Of a stretch of DNA of 64,000 bases, positions 17,967 through 26,511 are shown piece after piece. The DNA lies in contig CALMFC010000006.1 of assembly GCA_937863415.1 (NCBI GenBank), positions 101,500 through 165,499 on the forward strand. Reading direction: 5' to 3'. The stretch's first letter is position 1; each line of letters starts with the position of its first letter. The notes under the pieces are model-generated. The model saw only the letters and a program-made list of their open reading frames with translations. It did not search any database and had not been told where the DNA came from. The DNA comes from an uncultured bacterium (GTDB lineage Bacteria; Patescibacteriota; Saccharimonadia; Saccharimonadales; Saccharimonadaceae). Position numbers and translations under genes: made by a program.

Positions 17967-19931
17967 TTATTGGCCTCCCTCGTTATTTCTTGTTGGAACC
18001 GAGATTGTATTTGGCCGCTCCGTAGCAGTCGGTTGAGGTGGACTAGCTGGTGCAGGTTCGGCTGGTTGCTCGGTCGGTACTGGTGCTGGCTGACCAGCGG
18101 ATTGTTGTTCGGCAATCAAAGCTTTTTGTTTGGCAACGTAGGCTTCGATTTGTTCGCGCGACAAACTTTCACCACGTGGTACGGATTGAGCTGGTTTAAC
18201 AGGGGCGTTATCAGGTGATTCGGCTGCGGCTGGTTCTGGGACTACAGGTATAGCGCCGGAATCGTCGGTTGGTGCTACCGGTGGTGCAACGGCGGCTTGC
18301 ATACCGGCTTGCTCGACTATTTGGGTTGCTTCGCTGCTGCTAACTCTAGGTAGTTCAACAAAGAACGTGCTGCCCGATCCATAAACACTCTCGGCCCATA
18401 CTCGACCACCTAGTGTTTCGGCTAGACGGCGTACTAAATACAGTCCAAGTCCTGTGCCGCCGATTTCGCGCGTGTCTTTGTTGTCGACGCGGTAAAACTT
18501 TTGGAACAGATGCGGCATGTCTTCGGCTGGGATACCAATGCCACTGTCTTTGATGCTAATTGTTACATGAGCGTCATCGCCGGTAACATCGACAATTACT
18601 TCGCCTTTTGGCGTGTATTTAATAGCGTTTTCGACTAGGTTATTGACGATTTCACGGATATGGTCGTTATCTAGGTTGACGTTATAAACCGGAGCGATAG
18701 TTTTGCTGCCCCCCTCGGGCATAGGAACGTATGATAGGCGCAGGCCCTTGTCGGTTGCTTTTTGTTGCAAACCCTGGACAACGTCAAAGACGAATTTGGT
18801 GACATCAACAACTTTGGGGATATTAGACAGCCTACCATCGGTGGCTTTGGATACATCAAGTAAATCTTGAAACAATCGCCCTAAGTGTTGAGCAGATTCG
18901 TGTGCTTTCATTATGTAATCGTGCGCTCGTTGATCAACTGTCGCGGTGGTTGGGTTCATCGCCAGTCCCAAGTAACCTTCAATTGATGCAACCGGTGTGC
19001 GCATTTCGTGACTGGCGGTACTGATAAACTCGGCTTGTTCGCGTTCTTCGGCCTTTTCTTTGGTAATGTCGCGGAAAACCACGATTACACCTGATCCGGC
19101 GTCGCCAACTGGTGAAACCACCAGTGATATCATCAGTTTTTTGGTGCTTTTGGTAATTAGCGTCAGGTCGTTGGTTCTGATTTGTTGATTAGTGTTTAGA
19201 ACTTGTTGTATCGGATCGCCGGCAGCGTCCAGCGGTTCGTTTTTGCCGTTAACCAGTTGCAGTACTGATTTGTAATTGAGTGCCAAGGCGTCTTGTTTAC
19301 CCCATCCAATTATTCGTTGGGCAGCGGGGTTGATTAGCTGAATTATACCCTGGCTGTCGATTGCCATTACCCCGTCGCCAATGGCGTTAATTACCACCTC
19401 AGACTTACTAGCTACCTCTGTTAATTCGTTAGCTAGGTTGCGGTAGGCTTTGGAGTCGGGATTAGAGTCTTCTTTGGTTCCACCGACTTTGCTGTGCCAG
19501 ACAATAAAACTGGCTATTAACGGCAAAATACCGCTAAACCCGATAATAACAATTGAGTCTGTCGATAAATTGTTGGCAACGTATTCAAACCCAGCGAAGG
19601 TGCCGATGGCGGCCAGGATTGGAATTAACCCCCATAGTCCAAAGACGCCAGCGAAAACAACGATTAACATCCACAGTGCAATAAATGGCGAGCTGAGTCC
19701 CCCGGTGCCTATGATCAAGGCGGCGATTGTGGCAGCCAGTAACAAGTAGGCGGTCAAAGCGAACGGTATTATAAGGTTTTTGGGTGTCCAGATGTATGAA
19801 ACCAGGCTGACGACTGCGGTTGCACCGGCCAAAATAACGGCAGGTACACTAACCAGTAATGAGTCGCCAACGACGCTACTTTCGGTCAAAAATATCCATA
19901 TAAACAACCCAATAATTGCAGCCGCCACCAA
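17967..19931 (-). CDS. Membrane sensor histidine kinase with PAS domain and Pro-rich tail
   Basis: The N terminus has about five transmembrane segments, followed by a PAS domain (about 180-290), a HisKA domain with the phospho-acceptor His in FISTASHEMRTPVASIEGYL, and an HATPase domain with NLVENAIKYTP, DSGIGIP and GGTGLGLYLV. A 130-residue Pro/Ala/Gln-rich tail ends the protein, echoing the tail of its response regulator. Start is uncertain: the frame has only TTG or GTG at 19931/19928, without a Shine-Dalgarno. An in-frame ATC at 19988 preceded by TAGGGGG would add a basic 19-residue leader before the first helix. The signal sensed is unknown. Confidence 0.92.
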   Translation of the reverse strand: MVAAAIIGLFIWIFLTESSVVGDSLLVSVPAVILAGATAVVSLVSYIWTPKNLIIPFALTAYLLLAATIAALIIGTGGLSSPFIALWMLIVVFAGVFGLWGLIPILAAIGTFAGFEYVANNLSTDSIVIIGFSGILPLIASFIVWHSKVGGTKEDSNPDSKAYRNLANELTEVASKSEVVINAIGDGVMAIDSQGIIQLINPAAQRIIGWGKQDALALNYKSVLQLVNGKNEPLDAAGDPIQQVLNTNQQIRTNDLTLITKSTKKLMISLVVSPVGDAGSGVIVVFRDITKEKAEEREQAEFISTASHEMRTPVASIEGYLGLAMNPTTATVDQRAHDYIMKAHESAQHLGRLFQDLLDVSKATDGRLSNIPKVVDVTKFVFDVVQGLQQKATDKGLRLSYVPMPEGGSKTIAPVYNVNLDNDHIREIVNNLVENAIKYTPKGEVIVDVTGDDAHVTISIKDSGIGIPAEDMPHLFQKFYRVDNKDTREIGGTGLGLYLVRRLAETLGGRVWAESVYGSGSTFFVELPRVSSSEATQIVEQAGMQAAVAPPVAPTDDSGAIPVVPEPAAAESPDNAPVKPAQSVPRGESLSREQIEAYVAKQKALIAEQQSAGQPAPVPTEQPAEPAPASPPQPTATERPNTISVPTRNNEGGQ

Positions 19932-20124
19932 AAATGCCGCTTCGCAAATGCGGCGATGCCAAAAACGAGTTAACGTGAGTGGTTGGATGTTGCCCCCTAC
20001 TTTAGCTGTATCTGTCAGATATTATGACGATTATGGTTTGTTTTTACAAGCATACACCTACAGATTGGCTATTATTACACCTTTCAGGCATAATAGATAC
20101 ATTGTTTAAAGAAGTGGATGCAAA

Positions 20125-20334
20125 ATGACCCTAGACGAAATTACCGAAAAACTAAAACAACTCGAAAAAGATCCAACCATGCACACCAAGGGAATGTACA
20201 GTCCGACAGCAGTTGATTACCCGGGCAATGTCTTGCCTTTTTCTGAGATACATTTGGCTTATTTACGCAAAAACAAACTGGCTGACCCAGTGCAATATAT
20301 TGCTAATTTAGAACTCAAAATCAAGATACGCTAA
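20125..20334 (+). CDS. Small soluble protein of 69 residues, unknown
   Basis: Not recognised. The N-terminal 20 residues are predicted helical and charged (TLDEITEKLKQLEKD); the rest holds GMYSPTAVDYPGNVLPFSEIH and a Lys-rich C terminus. A TTGGCT/CATAAT promoter pair precedes it at about 20067-20096. It overlaps nothing and converges on the 53-residue gene at 20339. Confidence 0.62.
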   Translation: MTLDEITEKLKQLEKDPTMHTKGMYSPTAVDYPGNVLPFSEIHLAYLRKNKLADPVQYIANLELKIKIR

Positions 20335-20338
20335 ATTG

Positions 20339-20500
20339 TTATTGCCCGATGTCAGACATGTCGAATCCATAATCTTCGAGGGTAGATTTGACGAGCTCTT
20401 TGTCCCCAACTTTGTATTCGTGGGCTAATGCGTCCAAGAACTCGCCTGCTGTTTCGAACAATTCGCCGTTTAGTTCGTATACTGGTTCACCTTCGCTCAT
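20339..20500 (-). CDS. Small acidic protein of 53 residues
   Basis: The start has a perfect AGGAGG Shine-Dalgarno 8 nt upstream, strong support for translation of this short frame. The product is acidic, beginning MSEGEPVYELNGELFETAG and ending in FDMSDIGQ; it looks helical and soluble. A TGGTATAAT extended -10 lies 20-28 nt before the start, at the 3' end of the 235-residue gene, so it can be transcribed alone or by read-through. No known family. Confidence 0.72.
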   Translation of the reverse strand: MSEGEPVYELNGELFETAGEFLDALAHEYKVGDKELVKSTLEDYGFDMSDIGQ

Positions 20501-20522
20501 ATCAAACCTCCTTTTGTAGGTA

Positions 20523-21230
20523 TTATACCATTACTAAGGTGGTATTACGCTGAGGTTGTTGCATCAAACGCATTGCTATATTGGCGGATCCAGCGACGGC
20601 ATATTTACCTAACATTGATCCAATATTAAACATGTCGTCAACAGTTTCGGGTTTATAAACCGTCAGGTCAACTGGTTGTAGTTCTATTGGTATGGCTTGC
20701 TTTGCTTTTTCTAATTGATTTGAAAACGACCCGAAACGCTGAAGCAGTTTTCTATCAATCTGTTTTTCAGTCAAATTCCGTGATCTCAGGATATGTTTAC
20801 TGACCTTGACCGATTGAAATAGCGAGGTAACAACTCTTTGCGCCTCAATTCGGTAATGCATTACTTCGGGTTCTGGCATCTCGGGGGGTTCAGTAAGCCA
20901 GTGAATGTAGTTATGTAAAACTCGCGGTAGAACCCACTTGCTGATAGCAAGTTCGCGAAATTCACTAGGAGTATGGTTGTCGCTTTCTTCATCTCCATAC
21001 CATCTGCTTGGCCACTGCAAGTGATGTACGTCGTTAAACGGTGAAGCCCATTTATAGCTAGGGTCGACCGTTTTTGCCATTTCGATTAATAAGCCTTTGG
21101 TGTCGACAAGTCCTCTGCCATCGACTGGTGTCGGTATGAGATTATGTGGGTCGCGTTTAATAAGTAGGACTTCAGGTGGCGGTAAATGATAGACCGGCTG
21201 TGCATCATAATGAGCACGCCGGTTAGTCAT
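20523..21230 (-). CDS. Orphan protein of 235 residues
   Basis: Unrecognised soluble protein. The first 100 residues are rich in Pro, Trp and His (HLPPPEVLLIKRDPHNLIP, WASPFNDVHHLQWPSRWYG), and the second half is helical and basic, with a hydrophobic stretch near the C terminus (IGSMLGKYAVAGSANIAM). There is no catalytic motif I can name. The next gene on the strand, a 53-residue acidic protein, follows after 22 nt and may be co-expressed. Confidence 0.72.
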   Translation of the reverse strand: MTNRRAHYDAQPVYHLPPPEVLLIKRDPHNLIPTPVDGRGLVDTKGLLIEMAKTVDPSYKWASPFNDVHHLQWPSRWYGDEESDNHTPSEFRELAISKWVLPRVLHNYIHWLTEPPEMPEPEVMHYRIEAQRVVTSLFQSVKVSKHILRSRNLTEKQIDRKLLQRFGSFSNQLEKAKQAIPIELQPVDLTVYKPETVDDMFNIGSMLGKYAVAGSANIAMRLMQQPQRNTTLVMV

Positions 21231-21335
21231 TTAGTTGGTGTCCTCTGTGTTTATTTTTATGCACATATTGCTTATATTTATAAACCACTAACGATTAAAT
21301 CGCAAGCAGTAATATTCGAATGTTATTATATAAAT

Positions 21336-21719
21336 ATGAATAGCGCCATTACGGTCCAAAAAGTCTATCGGGGTATCACTGATCAGAACTGTTTGCTGTG
21401 GTGTCACGGTACCGAGGGTGTGGCGCATCGCAAAGTACGTAAGTTCCGCTATCCACTGTGGAAGTACGTTCATGTCAGTCACCGCATCGTGACCTGCGTT
21501 TGTCTGGATTGCAACATGCAATTTTATGGCGAGCTTGCCGACAACGTGCCGCTTAACATTCCTGTGGTTAGACTGGATAGTTATTTTAGCGATTATGTTG
21601 CTGTTAACGTCAACGGGCGCTCTACTGCCCTACGAGGCGAAATCGTTCGTCCGTTTAGGCGGGTTACGCAGAGCATGCTAACTGATGAAACGCGGGCGTT
21701 CATCGAGCTAGTACAGTAG
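21336..21719 (+). CDS. Orphan Cys-containing protein of 127 residues
   Basis: No family recognised. A CxxC pair (VCLDCNMQFYG, about residues 55-65), an earlier Cys-His segment (LLWCHGTEG) and several His residues suggest a metal site. The ATG at 21336 is chosen; the frame extends back to 21186 but would then overlap the start of the divergent gene at 21230. A TATTATATAA-type -10 lies just upstream, leaving little room for a leader. The gene begins a run of small + strand genes ending at 23495. Confidence 0.65.
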   Translation: MNSAITVQKVYRGITDQNCLLWCHGTEGVAHRKVRKFRYPLWKYVHVSHRIVTCVCLDCNMQFYGELADNVPLNIPVVRLDSYFSDYVAVNVNGRSTALRGEIVRPFRRVTQSMLTDETRAFIELVQ

Positions 21720-21736
21720 GTGTTACAATATTATTT

Positions 21737-22201
21737 ATGGACCAAATGACTAAAAATGCGATTAGTGCGACATTGCACTGCCTGACAGGCTGTGCGATTG
21801 GTGAAATATTAGGCATGATGATCGGTACGCATTACCAGTTAGGTAATACTGTAACGGTTATTTTGTCGATTACGCTTGCCTTTTTGTTTGGCTATACACT
21901 GACGTTTATTCCGATAAAACGAAGTGGTATGTCGACCAGGGCCGCAATTCGAACTACGCTGGCGGCTGATACTATTTCGATTACATCAATGGAAATTATT
22001 GATAACTTGATTATGATTGTTATCCCAGGTGCTATGATGGCGGGATTAAATAGTGGACTGTTTTGGGGTAGTCTGGCGACGTCATTAGTCCTCGCTTTTA
22101 TAGTGACAGTCCCAGTAAACCGTTGGTTGATTGCACGCGGCAAAGGTCACGCCGTTGTTCACGCTATGCACGGACATAACCACGAACACATGGACCACTA
22201 A
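21737..22201 (+). CDS. DUF4396 membrane protein with His-rich tail
   Basis: The sequence HCLTGCAIGEILGMMIGT at the N terminus, then AFLFGYTLTFIP, ADTISITSMEIIDN and IPGAMMAGLNSGLFWGSL, matches DUF4396 proteins, four-helix membrane proteins often found near metal or copper genes. The C terminus HAVVHAMHGHNHEHMDH could bind metal. A TACAAT -10 box ends 7 nt before the ATG and no Shine-Dalgarno is present, so the mRNA is probably leaderless. Function of the family is unknown. Confidence 0.85.
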   Translation: MDQMTKNAISATLHCLTGCAIGEILGMMIGTHYQLGNTVTVILSITLAFLFGYTLTFIPIKRSGMSTRAAIRTTLAADTISITSMEIIDNLIMIVIPGAMMAGLNSGLFWGSLATSLVLAFIVTVPVNRWLIARGKGHAVVHAMHGHNHEHMDH

Positions 22202-22230
22202 GACTTATATCAATCTGGTATTATATAACC

Positions 22231-22818
22231 ATGTCCGCTATATCTAAACGACGCGTTTTGGTCAATGTTATTGGGGCGGTTTTCTATTTGGTTTGTATGT
22301 TTCAGTGGTTGTGGTCGCTGATGCCGTATTTGCCACACGTCATCAAATTTATTAATGTTCCAAAACCGTCAAAACCGGTGACAATCATACCGGTTAATGA
22401 CCTGGTCGTAGTCGGTCCGCCCTCGCCTTCGATGGTTATATTCGCCGCCGCTATCACAGTTTTGTTTATCGGTATTAGTATATATGTATTTTTGAAACTG
22501 CCATCGGTTGCCGGTAAATTGGGACAAAAGGTCACTAAATCAGCTGCTGTACGCATCACACCGATTGTGTCTGGTCGTGCCAAAATGTCAGCCAAGAAAA
22601 AGCGCATCTTGAACCAGCGGATTGTTAACTACATCAAATTTACGATTTGCCTGTTGCCGGTTATTGTCGTGGCGTTTAGTTATCAAATTGAATCGCAAAT
22701 TACCTATTCGCTAACAATGTTAGTGGCTGGTTTCTTGGCATTAATTGCGATTTTTGTCTTGGTTTTACAGTTGTTGGTCGCTCGTTGGCTACGCGTTAAT
22801 TTGGACAAGGTTTATTAA
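22231..22818 (+). CDS. Orphan membrane protein of 195 residues
   Basis: Four hydrophobic segments at about 10-30, 66-88, 131-150 and 158-182 are separated by a basic cytoplasmic loop (AKMSAKKKRILNQR). No family recognised. TATTAT ends 6 nt before the ATG, again consistent with a leaderless transcript. It is followed 3 nt later by another small membrane protein gene, so the two are probably co-expressed. Confidence 0.72.
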   Translation: MSAISKRRVLVNVIGAVFYLVCMFQWLWSLMPYLPHVIKFINVPKPSKPVTIIPVNDLVVVGPPSPSMVIFAAAITVLFIGISIYVFLKLPSVAGKLGQKVTKSAAVRITPIVSGRAKMSAKKKRILNQRIVNYIKFTICLLPVIVVAFSYQIESQITYSLTMLVAGFLALIAIFVLVLQLLVARWLRVNLDKVY

Positions 22819-22821
22819 CTT

Positions 22822-23283
22822 ATGAAGAACCGAAATGTATCAATTTTTATCGGATTCGGGTCGCTAGCGATTGTAGCTGGCGGAATATTATCGGCGATCG
22901 CGGCTGGTAGTCCCAGTTATGTATTGTCATGGGTGGTAGCCTATTTGGTTCTAGTCGTCGGAGTGGTCCAAATATTGCTGGGATTAGGCGTTTACAGGCT
23001 GGCTAGGGTCAAAGTTTCGACGCGTGACATGATTATAGCTTTTACGTTATTCAACGCCGGTAGCGCCGCAGTGATTGCCGGAACGGTAATTAAATATACT
23101 CTGGGTACTACTAACTATTTGGTTGGAATCGGCGGGCTGCTAGTTTCGGTTGCCATGATAGTGTTTCTGCGCATGGTACGTGGCGCTGATAAGACCAAAT
23201 GGCTGTTAGGATATTATTTCTTGGTCGACATTGTGCTGATCAGCATGGTGATTGGCGTGATACTATCTGCCGGGGCTGTCTAG
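22822..23283 (+). CDS. Orphan membrane protein of 153 residues
   Basis: Almost entirely hydrophobic with five likely transmembrane segments, and short polar loops such as RLARVKVSTRD and RMVRGADKTKW. It starts 3 nt after the preceding stop, which suggests translational coupling. The composition resembles small permease-like or DUF308-like proteins, but no motif is decisive. Confidence 0.7.
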   Translation: MKNRNVSIFIGFGSLAIVAGGILSAIAAGSPSYVLSWVVAYLVLVVGVVQILLGLGVYRLARVKVSTRDMIIAFTLFNAGSAAVIAGTVIKYTLGTTNYLVGIGGLLVSVAMIVFLRMVRGADKTKWLLGYYFLVDIVLISMVIGVILSAGAV

Positions 23284-23291
23284 GTTAACCC

Positions 23292-23495
23292 ATGAAACAC
23301 CCCAAACGCGGTCCGACTAATCCCCTGTTGCCGAACGACAGTGAATATTGCACGGTTGGTGACAAGAAAAAACGCCGCTACAAAACCAAGCTAGACGCTG
23401 AGTTATCCGCGCCGACTCACGAGCTACAACAATATATTTGCCCGTACTGCGGGACTTGGCACAACGGCTCAGTTAATACGGCAAAAAATAACTAA
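23292..23495 (+). CDS. Small basic protein with one CxxC knuckle, 67 residues
   Basis: ICPYCGTWH near residues 49-57 is a half zinc-ribbon, and a single Cys lies at YCTVGDKKKRRYKTK. The protein is basic and could bind nucleic acid; it has no recognised family. It follows the membrane gene by 8 nt and ends the small-gene run. Confidence 0.6.
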   Translation: MKHPKRGPTNPLLPNDSEYCTVGDKKKRRYKTKLDAELSAPTHELQQYICPYCGTWHNGSVNTAKNN

Positions 23496-23507
23496 AATTA
23501 TAATTAT

Positions 23508-23828
23508 TTATTGTTTTTCGGCGTAAAGCGTAAAATAACCCGTAATATTATCAACGGTGGATTTTGGAGTTGTAGTTATTTGAACGCTTATCTCATCACC
23601 ACAACGAACGACTTCGTGCGTTAAGTCGTCATTTAGGTATTCACTACCAGGAAAATCTTCATATATCAGTACGTACTCTCGTCCATTTTGATCATCAAAA
23701 TAGTGGCCCCATGCATCAAGGCCAACTCTTCCATGGTCTTTCCAGGTTATTTTGGAAAATGTGACTGCGTCACCGTAGAGTGGTAAAATCACTGTTTCGT
23801 AATATTTTTCGATAAATTTGTCGTCCAT
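23508..23828 (-). CDS. Orphan acidic protein of 106 residues
   Basis: Not recognised. It is acidic and aromatic-rich (KFIEKYYETVILPLYGDAV, LDAWGHYFDDQNGREYVLIYEDFPGSEY), probably a single soluble alpha/beta domain. It converges with the 23292 gene, only 12 nt apart. Confidence 0.6.
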   Translation of the reverse strand: MDDKFIEKYYETVILPLYGDAVTFSKITWKDHGRVGLDAWGHYFDDQNGREYVLIYEDFPGSEYLNDDLTHEVVRCGDEISVQITTTPKSTVDNITGYFTLYAEKQ

Positions 23829-23858
23829 TGCAGGTTTATTATACCTGAAATGAAGAAT

Positions 23859-23879
23859 CCCGCCACTGGCTGTGGCGGG
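23859..23879 (-). terminator. Hairpin terminator after the 23899 gene
   Basis: CCCGCCAC (23859-23866) pairs with GTGGCGGG (23872-23879). On the - strand it is followed by a T-rich ATTCTTCATTTC stretch. Confidence 0.6.
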
Positions 23880-23898
23880 GTATCTTCGCTCGGCTTAC

Positions 23899-24213
23899 CT
23901 AGCGTAACTCGTCCGACACAAAGTCAAACGGAGATTCGCGGTAAGCGACAGCATGGTGATGTCCAGGCCCGAACGGACCATTGGGTCCGTAGTAGATGTC
24001 GATTTTTGCACGCCCTCCTCGGTTCGTGTTTGACTCTACATAAGCGTCGTAGCCTCGAAAACGGCAACGGAATCCAAACTCACCGGACATACTCTCACGG
24101 TTAATACGTTGTGGGTAGTCGTCTTGCGCATCGGTGAAGTTTTGCCCACCGTGCGGGTCGAACGGGTCACGTTTGTATGTAACCTTGCCATTCCTATCAC
24201 CTAATTCTGTCAA
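23899..24213 (-). CDS. Orphan Gly/Asp-rich protein of 104 residues
   Basis: Unrecognised. It contains DPHGGQNFTDAQDDYPQRIN, FRCRFRGYDAYVESN and YYGPNGPFGPGHHHAVAYR, and could be a small soluble phage- or toxin-like domain, but this is speculation. The frame starts with TTG at 24213 because an in-frame stop lies just upstream; an ATG start would have to be at Met42, removing a third of the protein. A 6-bp palindrome lies 10 nt upstream. Confidence 0.5.
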   Translation of the reverse strand: MTELGDRNGKVTYKRDPFDPHGGQNFTDAQDDYPQRINRESMSGEFGFRCRFRGYDAYVESNTNRGGRAKIDIYYGPNGPFGPGHHHAVAYRESPFDFVSDELR

Positions 24214-24223
24214 GGAGCGAAGT

Positions 24224-24239
24224 CATACCTATCGGTATG
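24224..24239. promoter_or_regulatory. Palindrome CATACC-TATC-GGTATG
   Basis: A perfect 6-bp inverted repeat with a 4-nt centre lies just upstream of the 23899 gene start and could be an operator. No regulator is identified. Confidence 0.35.
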
Positions 24240-24287
24240 TTAGGTGTATTTAAATATACAAACTAAATAAATGCAAGCATGAGTTTA

Positions 24288-24316
24288 TTGACTAAAAGTC
24301 AATGATATGATATTAT
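24288..24316 (+). promoter_or_regulatory. Promoter of the NERD gene with palindromic -35
   Basis: TTGACT at 24288-24293, a 17-nt spacer and TATTAT at 24311-24316. The -35 is half of TTGAC-TAAAA-GTCAA, the same TTGAC-N5-GTCAA layout found at 12738. Confidence 0.6.
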
Positions 24317-24345
24317 ATACTTATAAGCTTTGAGAGGTTGATGTT

Positions 24346-25002
24346 ATGGAATTTTTGACTTTTGTATTTATATTAGTGGCTATAGCGGCGATCTCTTCGT
24401 TAGTTGCTAATAGTCTATTTGGATCTCGTACACAAGATTATTCAGGTCTTGATAGCACCGAACGACTTGTGGCACATAGTCTTGCACAACTTGACCCCGA
24501 TTTTTACACGGTTATAAATAACGTGATGCTACCATCACGTGGTAACACTTCCCTAACCCAAATTGACCATATCGTTGTATCTAGATTCGGTATTTTTTGC
24601 ATCGAAACAAAATCACACAAAGGCTGGATTTTTGGGTTTAGCGATCGACAACAGTGGACGCAGGTTCTTTACCGTGATAAATACAAGTTTTATAGCCCAG
24701 TTTTGCAGAATTTCGCACATACAAAAGCACTTGAATTACTGTTGGGGCAAAATTTGAAGTCACGTGTGATCTCACTTATTTCGTTTCCAAATGCAGATAA
24801 AGTGAAAGTCGATAATAAAGAGACAGATTGTAGCGCATGGGGTGTAGTTGAGAAAATCGCACGATGTAAGGTACATGTCTATGACTCAGATGAGTATGAA
24901 CGAATTGTTAGGTCGATTCAGACTGCTAATATTACAGACCAGGCAATGATTGTAAAACATAATGACGAGGTTAGGTGTCTGATCAATTCAGATTACGTAT
25001 AG
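24346..25002 (+). CDS. NERD (nuclease-related domain) protein
   Basis: A transmembrane helix at about 3-23 anchors a cytoplasmic NERD domain. Diagnostic stretches are NTSLTQIDHIVVSRFGIFCI, ETKSHKGWIFG and YSPVLQNFAHTKALELLL. NERD is a PD-(D/E)xK-like fold, here with Asp in TQIDHI and the E-T-K pair as likely catalytic residues. Such proteins occur in DNA-processing and defence contexts. GAGAGG precedes the ATG by 7-8 nt. It converges on the three-gene nuclease operon at 25028-30701. Confidence 0.87.
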   Translation: MEFLTFVFILVAIAAISSLVANSLFGSRTQDYSGLDSTERLVAHSLAQLDPDFYTVINNVMLPSRGNTSLTQIDHIVVSRFGIFCIETKSHKGWIFGFSDRQQWTQVLYRDKYKFYSPVLQNFAHTKALELLLGQNLKSRVISLISFPNADKVKVDNKETDCSAWGVVEKIARCKVHVYDSDEYERIVRSIQTANITDQAMIVKHNDEVRCLINSDYV

Positions 25003-25027
25003 ATTAAAATATGGAGACCTTCATGAG

Positions 25028-26506
25028 CTAATGCTTGAGTTTCTCTAGGTGTTGGTATATCTTGACCATTGCCAAGGTGTCCAACTGACAATATGCTAAT
25101 AGGTCGGTAAAAACCCGTTCAGCGTCATCATCATTTTCTTTCGTAGCAATTTCATACCAACGCACTGAAGCTATATCACCTTTACCGATCGCAAGCTCTT
25201 TATAGGATAATTCTGGAACAAGTACAGGTAAAACATACTTAATCGAACTCTTGCCTAGAAATCCCGGGTGCACATAGTAATTCTTTGAAAAGATATCCTC
25301 AAGGTCATATATTCGTTCATTGAGAGATTCATAAAACTCTTTGTACTGTGAGAATAATTCTCCCAATTCCTTGTTACGATCCCTCTCAAAAGTCTTGTGC
25401 CATGCAATAACTGAACCACCATCACCGATATCCGCTCGCATCTGAGAAGCAAGTGCCTCGAGTGCAGATAAACTCGCCTCTCGTGACAGATGTTCAGCGT
25501 GACGTAGTTCACCGTCTGGAGCATCAAGGATGTGTAACGAATACTGGAATACCATCTGCTGATGTGGACGAACGCCATCGACGAGTGGTATAGCAGGATT
25601 CACCGATTCATAATCAAGAAAGTACAGCGGAAATTCGAGCTCAGACAGTGAACGTTGAATTGCTTCTTTATCAATGTGCGGAGTACCTCGTTTTTCAATA
25701 TCTACTTGTGCTTGTTGGTTAGGTGTTAACGAGAATCCATCTGGGATATCCTTGATACTGAACACCTCAGCATCAACCAACTCGGCAAGCTTTTTGCCTT
25801 GCATACGGGACACATCATAAACTGAGTATTCGGGGATATCTGGGTTGAAGTACGCAAATGTTGGGCAGTGCTTACCTCGTGAAAGTGAACGACATGGACA
25901 TACCGTTGGTGCATCAGGTTGAATCATTTTTTCGAGTGCGAGCGCGACCTGATCACGCACTTCTGGGGTAATAGCCTCAACGTTTCCAGATACATCTTCC
26001 GTGATGAAAAAGGCTTGAGGATTAATAGCATCACCGCTTCGTATAAACTCTTTGTTTAAATGAATAACTCTGGTGTTGTTGATTTTGTAACCTGCCGTCT
26101 CAAAGGCAAGTTTTTGAAATGCCATATCTGGTATATGCTTGTCCTTTTTGACACTGCTTGATGATTTTACTTCATAAAGATTCCAGCCATCACCATCACG
26201 CTCCAGTACGTCAGCCATAGCTAACAAGTTATTATCTGTGATGACAGTTGCTTGGAATAGAACATCCGCACCTTCCGAAATCACTCGTTCAGTGTTGCTC
26301 GCCGCTTGCGTATTGTATCCCTCGACAAGAACACCATTAGGGAACAGCCCTCTTGCTAGCGATTCAACTTGGTTGCCTTGTTCAAACTTATTCTCACGAA
26401 CTTCTTCTGGTGAATCCTCCGGAACTAACTCTGGCTTGTTTTTCCAAAGCCAAAAATAACTTGGGCAGGTGTGGTATTTGAGGAAGTCGGATTTAGAGAG
26501 GTTCAT
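25028..26506 (-). CDS. DUF2779 protein: Cas4/RecB-like nuclease fused to a DnaQ-like exonuclease
   Basis: The N-terminal half looks like a Cas4-type RecB nuclease: a first Cys at residue 14 (YHTCPS), a catalytic MADVLERDGDGWNLYEVKSSS segment with D, E and K, and a Cys cluster CPCRSLSRGKHCP near 204-216 that could hold an Fe-S cluster. The C-terminal half is the DUF2779 RNase H-like region: FLDYES near residue 300, AWHKTFERDRNKEL and LAYCQLDTLAM supply the DEDD-type acidic residues. It starts 5 nt after the stop of the HEPN-like gene and ends the type IIG operon. The fused nuclease pair suggests processing of foreign DNA, but no activity is established. Confidence 0.85.
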   Translation of the reverse strand: MNLSKSDFLKYHTCPSYFWLWKNKPELVPEDSPEEVRENKFEQGNQVESLARGLFPNGVLVEGYNTQAASNTERVISEGADVLFQATVITDNNLLAMADVLERDGDGWNLYEVKSSSSVKKDKHIPDMAFQKLAFETAGYKINNTRVIHLNKEFIRSGDAINPQAFFITEDVSGNVEAITPEVRDQVALALEKMIQPDAPTVCPCRSLSRGKHCPTFAYFNPDIPEYSVYDVSRMQGKKLAELVDAEVFSIKDIPDGFSLTPNQQAQVDIEKRGTPHIDKEAIQRSLSELEFPLYFLDYESVNPAIPLVDGVRPHQQMVFQYSLHILDAPDGELRHAEHLSREASLSALEALASQMRADIGDGGSVIAWHKTFERDRNKELGELFSQYKEFYESLNERIYDLEDIFSKNYYVHPGFLGKSSIKYVLPVLVPELSYKELAIGKGDIASVRWYEIATKENDDDAERVFTDLLAYCQLDTLAMVKIYQHLEKLKH

Positions 26507-26511
26507 ACAAG

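Noticed and set aside
17013..18218. Gly-rich + strand frames opposite the response regulator and kinase tails
   Set aside because: They are reverse complements of Pro/Ala-rich coding DNA and lack start signals.
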